From Carboxylicivirga sp. M1479 (GTDB taxonomy: Bacteria; Bacteroidota; Bacteroidia; Bacteroidales; Marinilabiliaceae), in NCBI RefSeq assembly GCF_007097485.1, contig NZ_VKDE01000018.1:168892-232891 (forward strand): 64,000 bases of DNA, written 5' to 3'. Under the pieces are notes generated by a model, which was given only the letters and a program-made list of their open reading frames with translations, was not told the DNA's origin and made no database searches. How positions within the stretch are numbered: the stretch's first letter is position 1; each line of letters begins with the position of its first letter. Below are positions 63,651-64,000 of this stretch, in pieces. The position numbers were made by a program, and so were the translations under genes.

Positions 63651-64000
63651 ATGAAAATAAGGAATGTCATTCAAAGTTTATTACTTTTACTAATTCTTCT
63701 GAATTTGGTGTCATGTCAGCAAAAAACAAATACAGAATCGAATGAAACTCAACCAAATATTATATTGATCAACATCGATGACATGGGCTGGCGTGATGTC
63801 GGTTTTATGGGATCGGAGTATTACGAAACACCCAACCTGGACGCCTTAGCTGCAGAAGGGATGATCTTCACCAATGCCTATGCCTCAGCTTCGAATTGTG
63901 CGCCAAGCCGTGCCAATATGATGAGCGGACAATGGCCGCAGCGTCATGGAATTTATACGGTAGGTTCTTCTGAAAGAGGAAAAAGCTCTACCCGTAAGTT
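63651..64000 (+). CDS. Formylglycine-dependent sulfatase, 3' end outside window
   Basis: The ATG at 63651 begins a lipoprotein signal (Cys near residue 22 in LVSCQQ). The mature N terminus reads 'PNIILINIDDMGWRDVGFMG', a typical type I sulfatase start with the metal-binding Asp pair (residues 43-44). The activation motif CAPSR (Cys83) would be converted to formylglycine by an anaerobic or aerobic maturase, not visible here. The segment continues TYPG-like 'MMSGQWPQRHGIYTVG'. Family members remove sulfate from glycans such as carrageenan, fucoidan or ulvan. The gene runs off the right edge at 64000. Confidence 0.92.
   Translation, partial: MKIRNVIQSLLLLLILLNLVSCQQKTNTESNETQPNIILINIDDMGWRDVGFMGSEYYETPNLDALAAEGMIFTNAYASASNCAPSRANMMSGQWPQRHGIYTVGSSERGKSSTRK

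Overview
The window reads as a chromosomal segment of a Bacteroidota member, probably a marine, gliding or surface-colonising Bacteroidia of the Marinilabiliales type (the order is an inference). The evidence is a SusC/SusD pair with a hybrid two-component regulator, type IX secretion (T9SS) sorting domains of type A and type B, PorP/SprF and PorE-like proteins, a complete Bat aerotolerance operon, AT-rich DNA, and promoters of the Bacteroidota form (TTG, about 20 bases, TAnnTTTG). No 16S gene is present to settle the taxonomy.

Layout. 1-3.2 kb: an iron-siderophore or cobalamin type ABC importer (lipoprotein cut by the window edge, permease, ATPase). 3.3-7.4 kb: htpG with a clear promoter, an acetate-transporter-family protein and a CPBP protease. 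7.4-11.7 kb: an operon of histidine kinase, response regulator and DUF4097 protein, divergent from a secreted His/Met/Asp-rich protein. 12.2-20.7 kb: a leftward Bat operon (MoxR ATPase, DUF58, an unnamed membrane protein, BatA, BatB, BatC, BatD, BatE). 21-24.5 kb: PHP phosphatase, BFD-like ferredoxin, queA and a DUF2027-Smr protein. 24.9-26.8 kb: two paralogous, unrecognised helical-repeat proteins. 27.0-39.5 kb: a giant Ig-like adhesin with a type B T9SS sorting domain, then PorP/SprF, a PorE-like TPR/propeller/OmpA protein and a double-SPOR protein. This looks like a dedicated secretion and anchoring cassette. 39.5-42.9 kb: RNase P RNA, a YihY/BrkB protein, a probable 6S RNA and a DnaQ exonuclease fused to GIY-YIG. 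43-44 kb: an orphan TAXI solute-binding protein.

44.4-49.4 kb is accessory DNA with signs of decay: a short match to a tRNA-Ser 3' end, an MqsRA-like toxin-antitoxin pair with a palindromic operator over its promoter, possible IS21-type terminal repeats, a perfect 17-bp inverted repeat, a 52-codon gene plus a truncated copy of its 3' end, a 5'-truncated DUF3987 gene, a cluster of GTGGAG iteron-like motifs and a DUF6371-like primase/Toprim gene. No integrase was found, so this is probably the remnant of an integrative element.

49.5-64 kb is a polysaccharide utilisation locus: hybrid two-component regulator, SusC, SusD, a BNR/PKD/LamG protein with a T9SS tail, a DUF4625 lipoprotein and the start of a formylglycine sulfatase. 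The target is probably a sulfated glycan. Functions rest on motif reading without database searches; domain borders are approximate.
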